Shown here piece by piece: positions 26,342 to 35,822 of a DNA stretch of 64,000 nucleotides (position 1 is its first letter; every line of letters starts with the position of its first letter). The position numbers and the translations under genes were made by a program. The notes beneath the pieces were generated by a model. The model saw only the letters and a program-made list of their open reading frames with translations, made no database searches and was not told where the DNA came from. The DNA comes from Flammeovirgaceae bacterium UBA6059 (GTDB taxonomy: Bacteria > Bacteroidota > Bacteroidia > Cytophagales > Cyclobacteriaceae). The stretch spans positions 181,283-245,282 of the forward strand of contig DIYH01000027.1 of the NCBI GenBank assembly GCA_002435755.1, read 5' to 3'.

Positions 26342-29300
26342 AGGCTCATCAAAAACACTGGCATCATCTCTATCAATAAGCTCCGTTTTGAGATCGTAGT
26401 ACTCCCGTTCATAATCGGCAAACTCTTGCGGGCTCAGGAGGTCAATGAGCCTGATTATTGCTGACTCTGCATAGTCTTCATGCTTGATCTTAAGTGCCTG
26501 CACTACATAAGCCTTAATCAGTGCTACGGAGTACTTATTGAGATCGATGGCATTCAAGAGTATTTCATATCCTTTGTATTCTTCGTTCTGACCATTAAAA
26601 TGGTCAACTGCTTGCATAACAGCTTCTTCGAAGAATGGATTAGCATAAGCCAGGTTTTCAAACAGCTGACCCGCCCTGTCGGTACTACCAGATTGCTTGG
26701 CCTCTACAGCCTTATATAATTTTTGCATGCTGTCCCACTGCTCGTTACCTCTAAACCTGCTAGAAGCGGACATATCCACATATCGTAGATCACCTTCCTT
26801 CAGATAAGCCAGGTTTTCCAGGAGCACTCTCTGAAGTTCTACATTGTCATCAAGATCTACTTCGATCTGGTTTAAGTAAAACCTTGCCTGATCAAGATCA
26901 TTCTTCATCAAAAACCGCTTAGCAAGAAATAATTGAGCGTTAGCTTGATAAGCAGGTATCTGGAAGGAACTTATGATATCCTGAATAGTTAGTGAATCAA
27001 GTTCTGACACCCGATACCTTAACCCCAGATATTTGATGGGGTCTAATGCGCTGATAAGTTCAGAAGGTTGGATGGCAAGTGCGCTTAGCAGATCTGATCT
27101 CAGGTTACTCTCCCTTAGTCTCGTTAGAAGTGGCATGGCCTTGTCTTGTTGACCCGATTCAAGATAGGACAGCACGAGATTAGTACTGTCAGATGGTCGA
27201 TAACGTATAGATCTCTCAAAGTAATCAACTGCCACACGAGGTGCCGCCTGATGCATAGCAAGTACACCAAGAGCATGCTGGTAGTAGCTCTGCTGTGGTG
27301 CAGTATTGTAGCTCACAACATCTATCTCACGTATAGCTTCCCCAATCTGTCCTGACTGGTACTTGATCCAAGCACTTAAGTAGGTCAGTTGATCATGATA
27401 AGCTCCATTGAAGGGATAACTTCCATACGCTTCCGCAATTCGACTTTGCTCTACCGTGAAGTTCTTTGGATCACTAGATGAGTTGATCAGATAGGAAAGC
27501 GTGTGGGCATTGAGGATTGAATCGCTCGCGAATACTCCATCGAAGCTACGTCCCAAACCGCCCAGATATTTGTTGGAGTATGCTCTTACATTGGCCTTGA
27601 CGGGCAGTGGTAAGGATTCGTTGTAACCAGCAACTAGTGAGTCTCGATCCAGCGAAATTCCTTTTTTGATGTATACAGCCAGCACATTGCCTTGTGCCAC
27701 CTTAGTACTTAATGGGTCACTCGAAATTTCTTGTAAAAAGTAGAGGGTTGAGTCTGTGATGTTCGTCCTTGAAAAGAGCATGCCCAGGTTGTTGCTCACA
27801 GCACCATCCTCAGGAAAATCAGCATATGCTTGTTGCATAGTGAACAGCGCATCAAAGTAGACGTCCTCAGTACGATAAACATTGCTCAGGTTGATGTAGG
27901 CATGTGGAGTCGGATGCTTAGCTATGGCCGTTTTGAAATTGATAATCGCTGAGGGTATCTTTTTTTCCGATAGGTCAAGTTGACCAAGCATGTAGTGTGA
28001 GCGATGATTTTGGTAGCCAAAATCTGCGCCTAATTCGTAGTACTGTCGCGCCACTTTCGGTTTGCTAGTCAGGTGCAGATCTCCTATAAGATTGTAGTAG
28101 CCGGAGATGGCTTGATTGAGTGGGGCCTGGTTGGCTATATAGTACAATGCTGCAACTATGATCATACCCCCAAGCATTGCGGTAGCGTATGGGAAATTAT
28201 TGTCTTGATACACAATCCTATGAACAGCCATGTTCTTAAGCAATGGATTGACATAATTGGCGATCACATAGATGAAAAACATGCTGCCAAATGCCAAATG
28301 GCTAAAAACAATGGCATCTTCAAAGGTCTCTAGCAAGGGGTCGTTAGCGATCACCATCTGGTACCTCAAAGTAGCCAGACAGATGATACCCAAAGCCATA
28401 TAGAGCAGCCCGGCGTAAGGGTAGAACGTGAGAATGCTTCGGTAAGCCTCTTCTCTGCGCTCAAAGGTCCAAAGGCCAATAAATGCTGATAGTAGCAATA
28501 AGATGAACGCATGTATGTAAAGGATGTCCCAGTCGATGTAGCTCGCATTTCTCGCGTAGACCAAGCCAACGTTTGCGATATAGATCAGAGTAAAAATGAT
28601 AAAATGAGTTGAGTTGTGACCACCAGCGTCTCCTTTTGACTGGGTAACCAAATAAAGGATCAGAAATACCACTTCATGCCCGATCAGGAATATGAACAAG
28701 AGTGAAAGAACAAGGAATCCAGTGATGCCATAATTAGCCAAATAGAAAAATGGCTGACTTACTTCCGAAAATTGATAGATGATTATTGCGATCAATACAT
28801 TTACTAGGAAAAACGCGACCAGTCTAAGCGCCATGCCCACTTGTGTCCGCAAGGACTGAAAAAAGAACCCAACAGAGAGGTATATTATCGCCGAACCTAT
28901 GAGTGCCTCACGCCCTGTGGTACCAAAAAGTTGAAGTTGGTTGAGCTGAAATGCTATAAGGATCACTGTAAATATGCCCATCGACACAGTGAACCAGAAA
29001 GTACTAAAGTATGTAATTACCGTTAGGAGAAGGGCTATACCTATAGCTGCGAATAGTAGAAACCATACATGATCGGATGGATCAATCTTGATATCACTAC
29101 CTTCAAAATACTGTTTGACAACATAGTTGTCATTGAGCAATTCCAGTTCAAACAAGCCTACATTGAAGTTCAGGAGTGGCACCTTTACCAATTCTGTTTC
29201 AGAGGTCACCAACCACTCGAGTGCATTATAGGGCCCGAGTAGAAAGGCCAAGAAGAACATTGCACTGCAAATGATGAATAACCCAAGGTGAATCCAAAAG

Positions 29301-29350
29301 ATCATTCGGTAGGGTTGCTCCCAATCACGCTTTAGTAAAAATCCAAACAT
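26327..29350 (-). CDS. polytopic membrane protein with C-terminal TPR domain, unknown function
   Basis: A 1007-residue protein. Residues about 15-430 contain roughly ten to twelve hydrophobic helices, with an extracytoplasmic segment at about 45-90. Residues about 430-990 form TPR-like helical pairs (for example ARQYYELGADFGYQ, HYMLGQLDLSEKKIPSAIINF, LGVLAMHQAAPRVAVDYFERS). The architecture resembles O-antigen ligase-like or glycosyltransferase-39-like membrane proteins with TPR tails, but no catalytic motif is recognised. It appears as a single gene between lysR and the acyltransferase. Confidence 0.75.
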   Translation of the reverse strand: MFGFLLKRDWEQPYRMIFWIHLGLFIICSAMFFLAFLLGPYNALEWLVTSETELVKVPLLNFNVGLFELELLNDNYVVKQYFEGSDIKIDPSDHVWFLLFAAIGIALLLTVITYFSTFWFTVSMGIFTVILIAFQLNQLQLFGTTGREALIGSAIIYLSVGFFFQSLRTQVGMALRLVAFFLVNVLIAIIIYQFSEVSQPFFYLANYGITGFLVLSLLFIFLIGHEVVFLILYLVTQSKGDAGGHNSTHFIIFTLIYIANVGLVYARNASYIDWDILYIHAFILLLLSAFIGLWTFERREEAYRSILTFYPYAGLLYMALGIICLATLRYQMVIANDPLLETFEDAIVFSHLAFGSMFFIYVIANYVNPLLKNMAVHRIVYQDNNFPYATAMLGGMIIVAALYYIANQAPLNQAISGYYNLIGDLHLTSKPKVARQYYELGADFGYQNHRSHYMLGQLDLSEKKIPSAIINFKTAIAKHPTPHAYINLSNVYRTEDVYFDALFTMQQAYADFPEDGAVSNNLGMLFSRTNITDSTLYFLQEISSDPLSTKVAQGNVLAVYIKKGISLDRDSLVAGYNESLPLPVKANVRAYSNKYLGGLGRSFDGVFASDSILNAHTLSYLINSSSDPKNFTVEQSRIAEAYGSYPFNGAYHDQLTYLSAWIKYQSGQIGEAIREIDVVSYNTAPQQSYYQHALGVLAMHQAAPRVAVDYFERSIRYRPSDSTNLVLSYLESGQQDKAMPLLTRLRESNLRSDLLSALAIQPSELISALDPIKYLGLRYRVSELDSLTIQDIISSFQIPAYQANAQLFLAKRFLMKNDLDQARFYLNQIEVDLDDNVELQRVLLENLAYLKEGDLRYVDMSASSRFRGNEQWDSMQKLYKAVEAKQSGSTDRAGQLFENLAYANPFFEEAVMQAVDHFNGQNEEYKGYEILLNAIDLNKYSVALIKAYVVQALKIKHEDYAESAIIRLIDLLSPQEFADYEREYYDLKTELIDRDDASVFDEPSKDF

Positions 29351-29407
29351 GGATATGTTGCTTTTATGATGCTCCCTTGACTCAGAAGGATAGCGAATTT
29401 AGATCAA

Positions 29408-30160
29408 TTATGCACCAGCTTCAAACCGCTCAGGAAAACGCATCTTCAATTCATTTTCTATGACCCGAAAGCATTTTTCCTTAAGGTCCTGAACATCTGC
29501 TTCAGTCAAACCATCGGTCGGGATCGGCTCATGTATGATCATAGCACAACGTCTGATCTTAGGCAGGAATTGTCCATTGTCCGGTAGGATGATCCAGTTG
29601 TTGGGTATAGTTACAGGTACGATAGGTACGGCTTGACGAATGGCGGTTTTAAACGCCCCTTCTTTGAAGCGCACCATGTGAGGGCTTTTATCCGTAACTA
29701 TTCCTCCCTCGGGAAAAATCACAAGATCCTTTCCTACATCTATTGCGTTGCTGCTCTTCTGATAAGTAGCGTAGCGATCCTTCAGGCTCTGACGATCTAC
29801 CGTAATGTGTAGTTTCCTGAACATGTACCCAAAAAGTGGCACCTTACGTATCGACTCCTTGCCCACAAACACAAATGGGCGTGGCAAAAAACCCATAACA
29901 GCTATGTCGAGGTATGAGAAGTGGTTGGCGCAAAAAATCGCATTACCGCGAAGATGGCGTAGATATTGACGACCTTCCATCCGCACAGGCATGCCTATGA
30001 GTGGAAAATAGAGAATGGCCCAAAGTCTGGTAGTGTAGCAGCCTAGTTTCCAACAGCTTGGTACCCATATCGCTAATAGATAACCAGGGTAGATCAACAA
30101 AAACAATCCTACAAAGAGAATGAAGCAATAGATACTGTATATCCTTCTGATGAGATGCAA
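29408..30160 (-). CDS. plsC: 1-acyl-sn-glycerol-3-phosphate acyltransferase (PlsC family)
   Basis: A 250-residue acyltransferase of phospholipid synthesis, acting at the inner membrane. An N-terminal hydrophobic helix (8-32) is followed by the catalytic HX4D motif as NHFSYLD with His80 and Asp85, and the substrate-binding FPEGG at 149-153. PIVPVTIPN follows at about 188. A possible 48-residue gene lies seven bases upstream on the same strand. Confidence 0.88.
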   Translation of the reverse strand: MHLIRRIYSIYCFILFVGLFLLIYPGYLLAIWVPSCWKLGCYTTRLWAILYFPLIGMPVRMEGRQYLRHLRGNAIFCANHFSYLDIAVMGFLPRPFVFVGKESIRKVPLFGYMFRKLHITVDRQSLKDRYATYQKSSNAIDVGKDLVIFPEGGIVTDKSPHMVRFKEGAFKTAIRQAVPIVPVTIPNNWIILPDNGQFLPKIRRCAMIIHEPIPTDGLTEADVQDLKEKCFRVIENELKMRFPERFEAGA

Positions 30161-30167
30161 TCGCTTA

Positions 30168-30314
30168 TTAAATTATGAGTTGTTGAAGCACTCGCGCTAA
30201 AATATAAAAGCAAATCGAATTGATGAGCTGTTGTTCCTCACCTGCCGCAATGATCAGTATATTCGATAAATCCCAAAAAAGCTGAGAGATATTGTCCTCT
30301 CCATGCTTCTCCAT
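30168..30314 (-). CDS. possible 48-residue protein upstream of plsC
   Basis: Frame MEKHGEDNISQLFWDLSN... ends seven bases before the plsC start on the same strand and fills most of the 171-base gap between plsC and the divergent gene at 30332. Its composition is that of a soluble or amphipathic helical protein. No family is recognised, and no promoter was seen, so it may be chance. Confidence 0.35.
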   Translation of the reverse strand: MEKHGEDNISQLFWDLSNILIIAAGEEQQLINSICFYILARVLQQLII

Positions 30315-30331
30315 TCGTCTTAGACTAAAAT

Positions 30332-30658
30332 ATGAGAGAAGAACAACTACGATTTGAAGAGCTGAGAGATCAATTGACGGCCAAAGATCAGTCGCTTGCT
30401 GCCGGTAGGATGATGAGCTCACCCGCGATCATCCATCAGGATAAAGTATTCTGCTTTCTTAGCAGAAAGTACAAAATGGTTTTTAAGTTGGGAAAAGGTT
30501 ATGACCTAAACCAACTTCCACATCCCGCTTCAGAATTCTCGCCCTTTAAAAGCAAAAAACCGCTCTCAGGATGGTACGAAGTAGATTTCGCTTACTCTAA
30601 CTACTGGCCTACTTTGGCTTCAAAAGCACTCTTACAGCTTAAATCCGAACTATTATGA
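30332..30658 (+). CDS. small protein resembling TfoX N-terminal / YjbR-type domains
   Basis: A 108-residue soluble protein. The central segment AGRMMSSPAIIHQDKVFCFLS followed by YKMVFKLGKG resembles the strand pattern of TfoX N-terminal domains (a methionine-rich turn, then paired strands), and the C-terminal WPTLASKALLQLK resembles their closing helix. The match is by pattern only. Its stop overlaps the start of the DUF2461 gene by four bases (ATGA), so the two are translationally coupled. Confidence 0.6.
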   Translation: MREEQLRFEELRDQLTAKDQSLAAGRMMSSPAIIHQDKVFCFLSRKYKMVFKLGKGYDLNQLPHPASEFSPFKSKKPLSGWYEVDFAYSNYWPTLASKALLQLKSELL

Positions 30659-31305
30659 TTTCAAAAGCCTATTCCGACTTCTTCAGTTCTCTTGAGGGGA
30701 ACAACAACAAAGAATGGTTTAACGACAACAAAAAGGTCTATGAAAAGGAAGTTAAAATTCCTTTCTTGAAACTGGTAACAGAACTGATTGATGCGATCGG
30801 TCAATGGGACCAGCGTATAGATCTTGACCCAAAAAAAACACTTTTTCGAATCAATAGGGACATAAGATTTTCAAAAGACAAGTCACCTTACAACACTATC
30901 ATGAAGGCTGCCATCGCTCCGGGAGGACGTAAATCTGGACTACCTGGCTACTACCTGGGCATAAGTGCCGACACAATCCATATAGGTGGGGGCCAGTTTG
31001 ATTTGGATAGTGCTACTCTGGCAAAGCTCAGGAACTACCTGGCGGAAAACTATGATGAACTCATAAGTATTCTTGACAGTGCTGATTTCAAAAAACACTA
31101 TTCCGGCTTGCAAGGGGATAAAGTGACTCGATTATCGGGTGACCTGAAGGAGAAAGCTCAAGAGATGCCTCTATTGCTTCACAAGCAGTACTACGCTATG
31201 GAAAAGATTACAGATAGCAAAAAATATTCTGATAAGCACCTGGTAAATGCCATCAGATCTGTCAAACCGATGGTGGCACTATTAGAACGAGGAATTAAAT
31301 CCTGA
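30655..31305 (+). CDS. DUF2461 domain-containing protein (TIGR02453 family)
   Basis: A 216-residue cytoplasmic protein. Family blocks visible: FFSSLEGNNNKEWFNDNK near the N-terminus, TLFRINRDIRFSKDKSPYNT (about 63-82), a GYYLGISADTIHIGGG strand and a C-terminal KKYSDKHLV region. The family is common in Bacteroidota and fungi and its function is not known. It overlaps the 108-residue gene upstream by four bases. Confidence 0.88.
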   Translation: MISKAYSDFFSSLEGNNNKEWFNDNKKVYEKEVKIPFLKLVTELIDAIGQWDQRIDLDPKKTLFRINRDIRFSKDKSPYNTIMKAAIAPGGRKSGLPGYYLGISADTIHIGGGQFDLDSATLAKLRNYLAENYDELISILDSADFKKHYSGLQGDKVTRLSGDLKEKAQEMPLLLHKQYYAMEKITDSKKYSDKHLVNAIRSVKPMVALLERGIKS

Positions 31306-31430
31306 CCTCCTGATTAGAGTATTTGTATTCAATAAGACAACTTTCAAACATACGTCACAATTTAGTTCATGCTGTGACCTTTATTAAAAGCCTTTAGTGC
31401 TGATCTTTACCTTGGTAAAATCATTTAGGT

Positions 31431-32417
31431 ATGGAATACAAACTTCTCGGAAAGACAGGCTTACAAGTATCCAGCATTTCACTTGGTACCTGGCAAGTAG
31501 GTGGTGGTTGGGGTCAGCGATTTGACAAAAGACAAGCAAAGGAAATCCTGCACCAGGCATTAGATCGGGGGACTAACTTCTTTGATACGGCGGATGTCTA
31601 TGATGATCAGCAAAGTGAAAAAGCGGTCGGCCAGCTTGTAAAAGAAAACAGGAATAGTATACACATCGCTACAAAGATCGGCCGTAGAATAAACCCACAT
31701 ATAGCGGAAGGTTATACTCCTGATATACTAGAGAGATATGTAGACGAAGCACTCTTCAACACCGGCTTAGATGAGCTGGACTTAGTGCAACTGCACTGTC
31801 CCCCTACCCCTGTATACGATAATGAAAAAGTCTTCGAGCGACTCGCAGCAATAGTCAAAAAAGGTAAAGTGCTGAACTTTGGAGTGAGCGTTGAGACTGT
31901 AGAAGAAGCTGAAAAGGCTAGTGCGCATGATGTAGTAAGTACAGTGCAGATCATCTTCAACATGTTTCGACAAAAGCCTATTGAGACCTGTTTTCCGACG
32001 CTTAAAGAGAAGAATATTGGTGTACTAGCTCGGGTACCACTGGCAAGTGGCCTACTTTCGGGGAAATACAAGAGAGATACACAGTTCAAAAAAGATGATC
32101 ATCGACAGTTTAACCGAAATGGGGAGGCATTTGATAAAGGCGAAACCTTCTCAGGTGTTGATTTTGAAGAAGGCCTTAAAGCCGTTGAAGAATTGAAGTC
32201 ATTGTTCGACCAGACTGATCATCTCTTTCAGTATGCTATTAGATGGATACTCATACATGATGTGGTCAGCACGGTGATACCAGGGGCCAGTCGGCCTGAT
32301 CAAGTGACCAGTAATATCAAAAGCCTTGAATTGCCCACATTCACATTAGAGCAAATGGAGGCAGTCAAGGATATTTATAACCGGTACTTCAAAGAAAAAA
32401 TCCATCAACTCTGGTAA
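31431..32417 (+). CDS. aldo/keto reductase
   Basis: A 328-residue NADPH-dependent oxidoreductase with a TIM barrel. Seen: the start YKLLGKTGLQVSSISLGTW, the catalytic Asp/Tyr in FFDTADVYDDQQSE, Lys in IATKIGR, His in DLVQLHCPP, and the cofactor region VIPGASRPDQV near 285. The natural substrate cannot be assigned. It is a single gene after a 125-base gap. Confidence 0.92.
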   Translation: MEYKLLGKTGLQVSSISLGTWQVGGGWGQRFDKRQAKEILHQALDRGTNFFDTADVYDDQQSEKAVGQLVKENRNSIHIATKIGRRINPHIAEGYTPDILERYVDEALFNTGLDELDLVQLHCPPTPVYDNEKVFERLAAIVKKGKVLNFGVSVETVEEAEKASAHDVVSTVQIIFNMFRQKPIETCFPTLKEKNIGVLARVPLASGLLSGKYKRDTQFKKDDHRQFNRNGEAFDKGETFSGVDFEEGLKAVEELKSLFDQTDHLFQYAIRWILIHDVVSTVIPGASRPDQVTSNIKSLELPTFTLEQMEAVKDIYNRYFKEKIHQLW

Positions 32418-32444
32418 GGTCATTTCAGCGCAGGCCGATGGATC

Positions 32445-33278
32445 TCATTTCCTGCTCATTTCATCCTGGTTAAAATCAATACTAATATTTCCTGTGCCTG
32501 ATGTGGCTCTGAGATAGACACGACCCATGACTTTGCGGTAACTGTCATCTGCAATATGCTCACCAAACCAACTGAGTCTTCCATTACTCATAAGATCAGT
32601 ACTAAAAAAAGATTCCGGCTGATTGATTGACAAATTGATTGCTCCATTTTGGGTCTTGAAGTAGCTATTGCGGTCTAGAATTAGCTTCGTCCCCTCTATA
32701 CTACCGGAAGTCGTACTTAGATCTAGGCCTCCCGAGCAGTTAATTACCTGAATTGTCCCTCCGTCTGCTGCAATTTGAGCTTCGCCATCAAAGGCGTTGA
32801 TCAATACATCCGCCCCATCTGTTTTGATGTTGACCGTCCCTGTACTCTTAAGCACCTCGACCAAGCCCGATTTACTCTGTACTTCTATGCTATCTGACCG
32901 ATAATCGACAATGTGAACTTTGCCAGTAGTAGAGATGATCAGCACTTTTACCTGAGGAGGTATTCCGATCATAAGCTGCGCTCCTACATCGTTACGCACT
33001 GTCAAAGGAGAGACAGCTTCTATGGTTAGCACCTTATTCTCAAGAGAAGTGTCGAACCGATAAAGACGTGAGGTACTATTCCCCCAGATCCGACCCTTGA
33101 CATGGGTGATATGGTCATTGCTCCGCGTAAGTGTCAGCTCAGCAAAACCGCTCTTAACTTCAATTACATCTACCCCTCTTCTATTGATATCTATCTCATC
33201 CATCAATGGCTGAGAATGGCCAGAATACACAAACATCAGCATTGCTATAAGAAAAAAACAAACCAGAGGTCGGGGCAT
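32445..33278 (-). CDS. DUF4097 family beta-strand repeat protein, secreted
   Basis: A 277-residue exported protein with a signal peptide (MPRPLVCFFLIAMLMFV, cleaved near GHSQ) and a regular beta-solenoid-like repeat over about 60-260 (VKVLIISTTGKVHIVDYR, SIEVQSKSGLVEVLKS, IQVINCSGGLDLSTTSGSIEG). Such DUF4097 proteins are found at bacterial envelopes; their role is unclear. Its start codon directly follows the terminator hairpin of the upstream M24 gene, which may affect translation. Confidence 0.8.
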   Translation of the reverse strand: MPRPLVCFFLIAMLMFVYSGHSQPLMDEIDINRRGVDVIEVKSGFAELTLTRSNDHITHVKGRIWGNSTSRLYRFDTSLENKVLTIEAVSPLTVRNDVGAQLMIGIPPQVKVLIISTTGKVHIVDYRSDSIEVQSKSGLVEVLKSTGTVNIKTDGADVLINAFDGEAQIAADGGTIQVINCSGGLDLSTTSGSIEGTKLILDRNSYFKTQNGAINLSINQPESFFSTDLMSNGRLSWFGEHIADDSYRKVMGRVYLRATSGTGNISIDFNQDEMSRK

Positions 33279-33279
33279 A

Positions 33280-33316
33280 AAAAATGTCTGTTATACCGCT
33301 AATAACAGACATTTTT
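33280..33316. terminator. perfect 15-bp hairpin terminator between M24 peptidase and DUF4097 genes
   Basis: Perfect 15-base-pair stem (33280-33294 with 33302-33316) and a seven-base loop, with A tract on one side and T tract on the other, so it can work in both directions. On the minus strand it ends the M24 gene and finishes one base before the DUF4097 start codon. Confidence 0.85.
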
Positions 33317-33341
33317 CAATATCCCCTCATTTGGGTGATGA

Positions 33342-34703
33342 TTATTGTGCATTCGGAGGAAGCGGTCTGGGAATGACCATTAGTTCTTTCTGGCGTCCAT
33401 CAATGTAACGAAAGCCAGTTTCATCAAAATAGCCGTCCTCCTCAAGCATGATCCTGATTTCCTTGCCCCAGTCATCAATAAACACTCCGGCATTGAGCTC
33501 GATAGAGTACGCAGTGTTATGATATAAGGGGTAGTCACCCCTGCCGGGAACTCCGCCCTGCTGATCCCAAAGGCCAATAGTGGGTCCCGCCGCATGACCG
33601 TGAAAACCAATAGGGTGGGTATAGATCACTCCCTTAAGCCCTTCTGCTTTACACCGTTCCAATGCTGCTTTCAGTATTTCATTACCTGTACGGCCTAACT
33701 TGTAGTTATCTGTCAATGCATCCTGCACGGCATTGCCTTTGGCAAAAGCATCGACCAGATATTTCGGCGGCTCTGTCTCTTCCGACCTGAGAATGTAAGC
33801 ATGCTGCTGGGTATCAGTGTTTAATCTCAAATAGCTGATACCAAAATCGGTATGAATCAGATCGCCTGGCATGATGATCGCGTCCTCGGGTCGTTCAGAA
33901 AAGGAACGCAGATGCTCAAAAGACTCTGGATCTTTCCGCTGAATAGATACAGAAGGATGAAACCAAGTAGTCAAACCCAACTCACGAATGCGATCCCGAT
34001 ACCACCAAACCACATCATTGGTAGTAGTGATGCCAGGCTGTATCACCTTATCAGAAAATCCTTCAGCAATGATCTGGTGGGCTATCCTTACGATCTGCTG
34101 GTAAACCGCCATTTCACTTTCTGTGCGAGTCTCCAACCAACCCACTGCTAGGTTCTCAGCAGTCACCACTTTATTCTGTAAGCTTTTAGGTAGGGCCTCC
34201 ATCAGTTTTTCATAGTGACTGGCAGAGATGCCATCAGCCAACGCAAATATTCCAGATTTGTTGATACCAATGGTCTTGGGGTTCTTTTCCTGGATCAGTC
34301 TTGAAAGTGCCTGCCATTGATCCGGTTGTTGAGAAGGGTTCCAGGCTTTTTGGAAAATCTTGCCAACGTTGTAGCGAGCAATGGCGTAGGTCTCAAGGTC
34401 CTGGCCTTGACCGGGATCATACATTACCAACATGGTAGTCCTTCTGGCGGATAGCCATGTAGCCGGCAGCATAGTTTTGATGACAGGGTCTTCATTGTAT
34501 TCACTTCCAATTACAAGCCACATGTCAATTCCTTCTCTACGCATGAGATCCGGCAATACAGTGGCCACACGCTCTTCCAGCCAACTATTGATCACTCTGG
34601 CCCTGTCTTCCATTTGTAGGATCTTCGGCACATAGCTATTCTGAGCATATGTGCATATAGAAAATGAAACCAAGCCGACCATCAACGTCAATATCCGATT
34701 CAT
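33342..34703 (-). CDS. secreted M24 family metallopeptidase (Xaa-Pro aminopeptidase-like)
   Basis: A 453-residue exported protein (signal peptide ending YAQ) with an N-terminal creatinase-like domain (about 30-180) and a C-terminal pita-bread metallopeptidase domain. Metal-ligand segments visible are IHTDFGISYL (Asp), GFHGHAAGP (His), YSIELNAGV (Glu) and RIMLEEDGYF (Glu). It probably removes N-terminal residues before proline in the periplasm. It is followed by a strong terminator. Confidence 0.85.
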   Translation of the reverse strand: MNRILTLMVGLVSFSICTYAQNSYVPKILQMEDRARVINSWLEERVATVLPDLMRREGIDMWLVIGSEYNEDPVIKTMLPATWLSARRTTMLVMYDPGQGQDLETYAIARYNVGKIFQKAWNPSQQPDQWQALSRLIQEKNPKTIGINKSGIFALADGISASHYEKLMEALPKSLQNKVVTAENLAVGWLETRTESEMAVYQQIVRIAHQIIAEGFSDKVIQPGITTTNDVVWWYRDRIRELGLTTWFHPSVSIQRKDPESFEHLRSFSERPEDAIIMPGDLIHTDFGISYLRLNTDTQQHAYILRSEETEPPKYLVDAFAKGNAVQDALTDNYKLGRTGNEILKAALERCKAEGLKGVIYTHPIGFHGHAAGPTIGLWDQQGGVPGRGDYPLYHNTAYSIELNAGVFIDDWGKEIRIMLEEDGYFDETGFRYIDGRQKELMVIPRPLPPNAQ

Positions 34704-34841
34704 ATCACTTTTTTGATGCCAAGATAATTATCTAATGAGTACCTTACACGTAGCTAGGAATGGATATTAGCCGCCTGTAAAATCTAACGTCCGCGAGGAC
34801 CACTGATTAAGGGGTCTGAGATTAAGCTTTGTTCAAACATA

Positions 34842-35819
34842 ATGACTCGCCTACTTCCATTTCGATTATCCGCACTTTTCTTCTCAATGTCAATCCTGCT
34901 AGGATGTGGTAATGATGATGATGGGCCGGTTAGTTTTGAGGAGGAAGTATCTATCACTACTACCGCAGGTGAGATTTTCGGCACGTTACTTCGACCTAAT
35001 ACCAGTACTCAGGTACCTGTGGTGCTAATCATATCCGGTTCTGGTCCTACTGATCGTGATGGCAATAGCGCATCCTTACCAGGAAAAAACAACTCACTGA
35101 GAATGGTTGCTGACGAACTGCTTTTATCTAATGTGGCAAGTCTCAGATACGATAAAAGAGGGGTAGGTGCTAGTAGAGAAGCAGGCAACACTGAAGCAGG
35201 TCTTATATTCAATGATTATGTAACAGATGCGATCAGTTGGGTTAAAGAGTTGAAGAAAAGTGACCACTATTCAAGTATAGGGATCATTGGGCACAGTGAA
35301 GGATCACTAATTGGAATGTTGGCAGCCTCGTCTTCTGAGGTCGATTTCTTTATTTCACTGGCTGGGGCTGGTGTACCAGCCGACGAGCTATTGCTGGCAC
35401 AACTGAAAGGCTTTGATCAAGGTGTAATAGAGTACTCGGAGTTTGTTCTTGCTGAGCTCAGAAAAGGAAATAGTGTCTCAGATGTTCCCAGTTCGCTGGA
35501 GTTTATATTCAGAGAATCAGCACAGCCCTACCTCATTAGTTGGATACAGTTTGATCCCAGCATTGAGATTTCTGGTTTGAATATGCCAGTGGCGGTAATA
35601 CATGGCACCAGAGACATTCAAATACCCACCGAGCAAGCCAATATACTTGCCGAGAGTAATGCCAATGCCGACCTTCTAATCATAGATGGGATGAACCATG
35701 TATTAAAGGATGCTCCCGAAGATCGCAATCAGAACTTACTCACGTATATCGACGAAGATTTACCTCTGACCATAGAGCTTTCTACATTTTTAAAGGATTA
35801 CATTGACCAATTGCGGTAG
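34842..35819 (+). CDS. alpha/beta hydrolase lipoprotein
   Basis: A 325-residue predicted lipoprotein (lipobox SILLGC, then acidic NDDDG) of the YqkD/dipeptidyl-aminopeptidase-like alpha/beta hydrolase group. Seen: oxyanion segment ISGSGPTDRDGN, nucleophile motif GHSEGS (Ser within IIGHSEGSLIG), acid segment VIHGTRDIQIP, and His in MNHVLKD. Substrate unknown. A GTCC-GCGA-GGAC hairpin with a GNRA-type loop lies in its upstream region at 34789-34800. Confidence 0.85.
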   Translation: MTRLLPFRLSALFFSMSILLGCGNDDDGPVSFEEEVSITTTAGEIFGTLLRPNTSTQVPVVLIISGSGPTDRDGNSASLPGKNNSLRMVADELLLSNVASLRYDKRGVGASREAGNTEAGLIFNDYVTDAISWVKELKKSDHYSSIGIIGHSEGSLIGMLAASSSEVDFFISLAGAGVPADELLLAQLKGFDQGVIEYSEFVLAELRKGNSVSDVPSSLEFIFRESAQPYLISWIQFDPSIEISGLNMPVAVIHGTRDIQIPTEQANILAESNANADLLIIDGMNHVLKDAPEDRNQNLLTYIDEDLPLTIELSTFLKDYIDQLR

Positions 35820-35822
35820 CTT

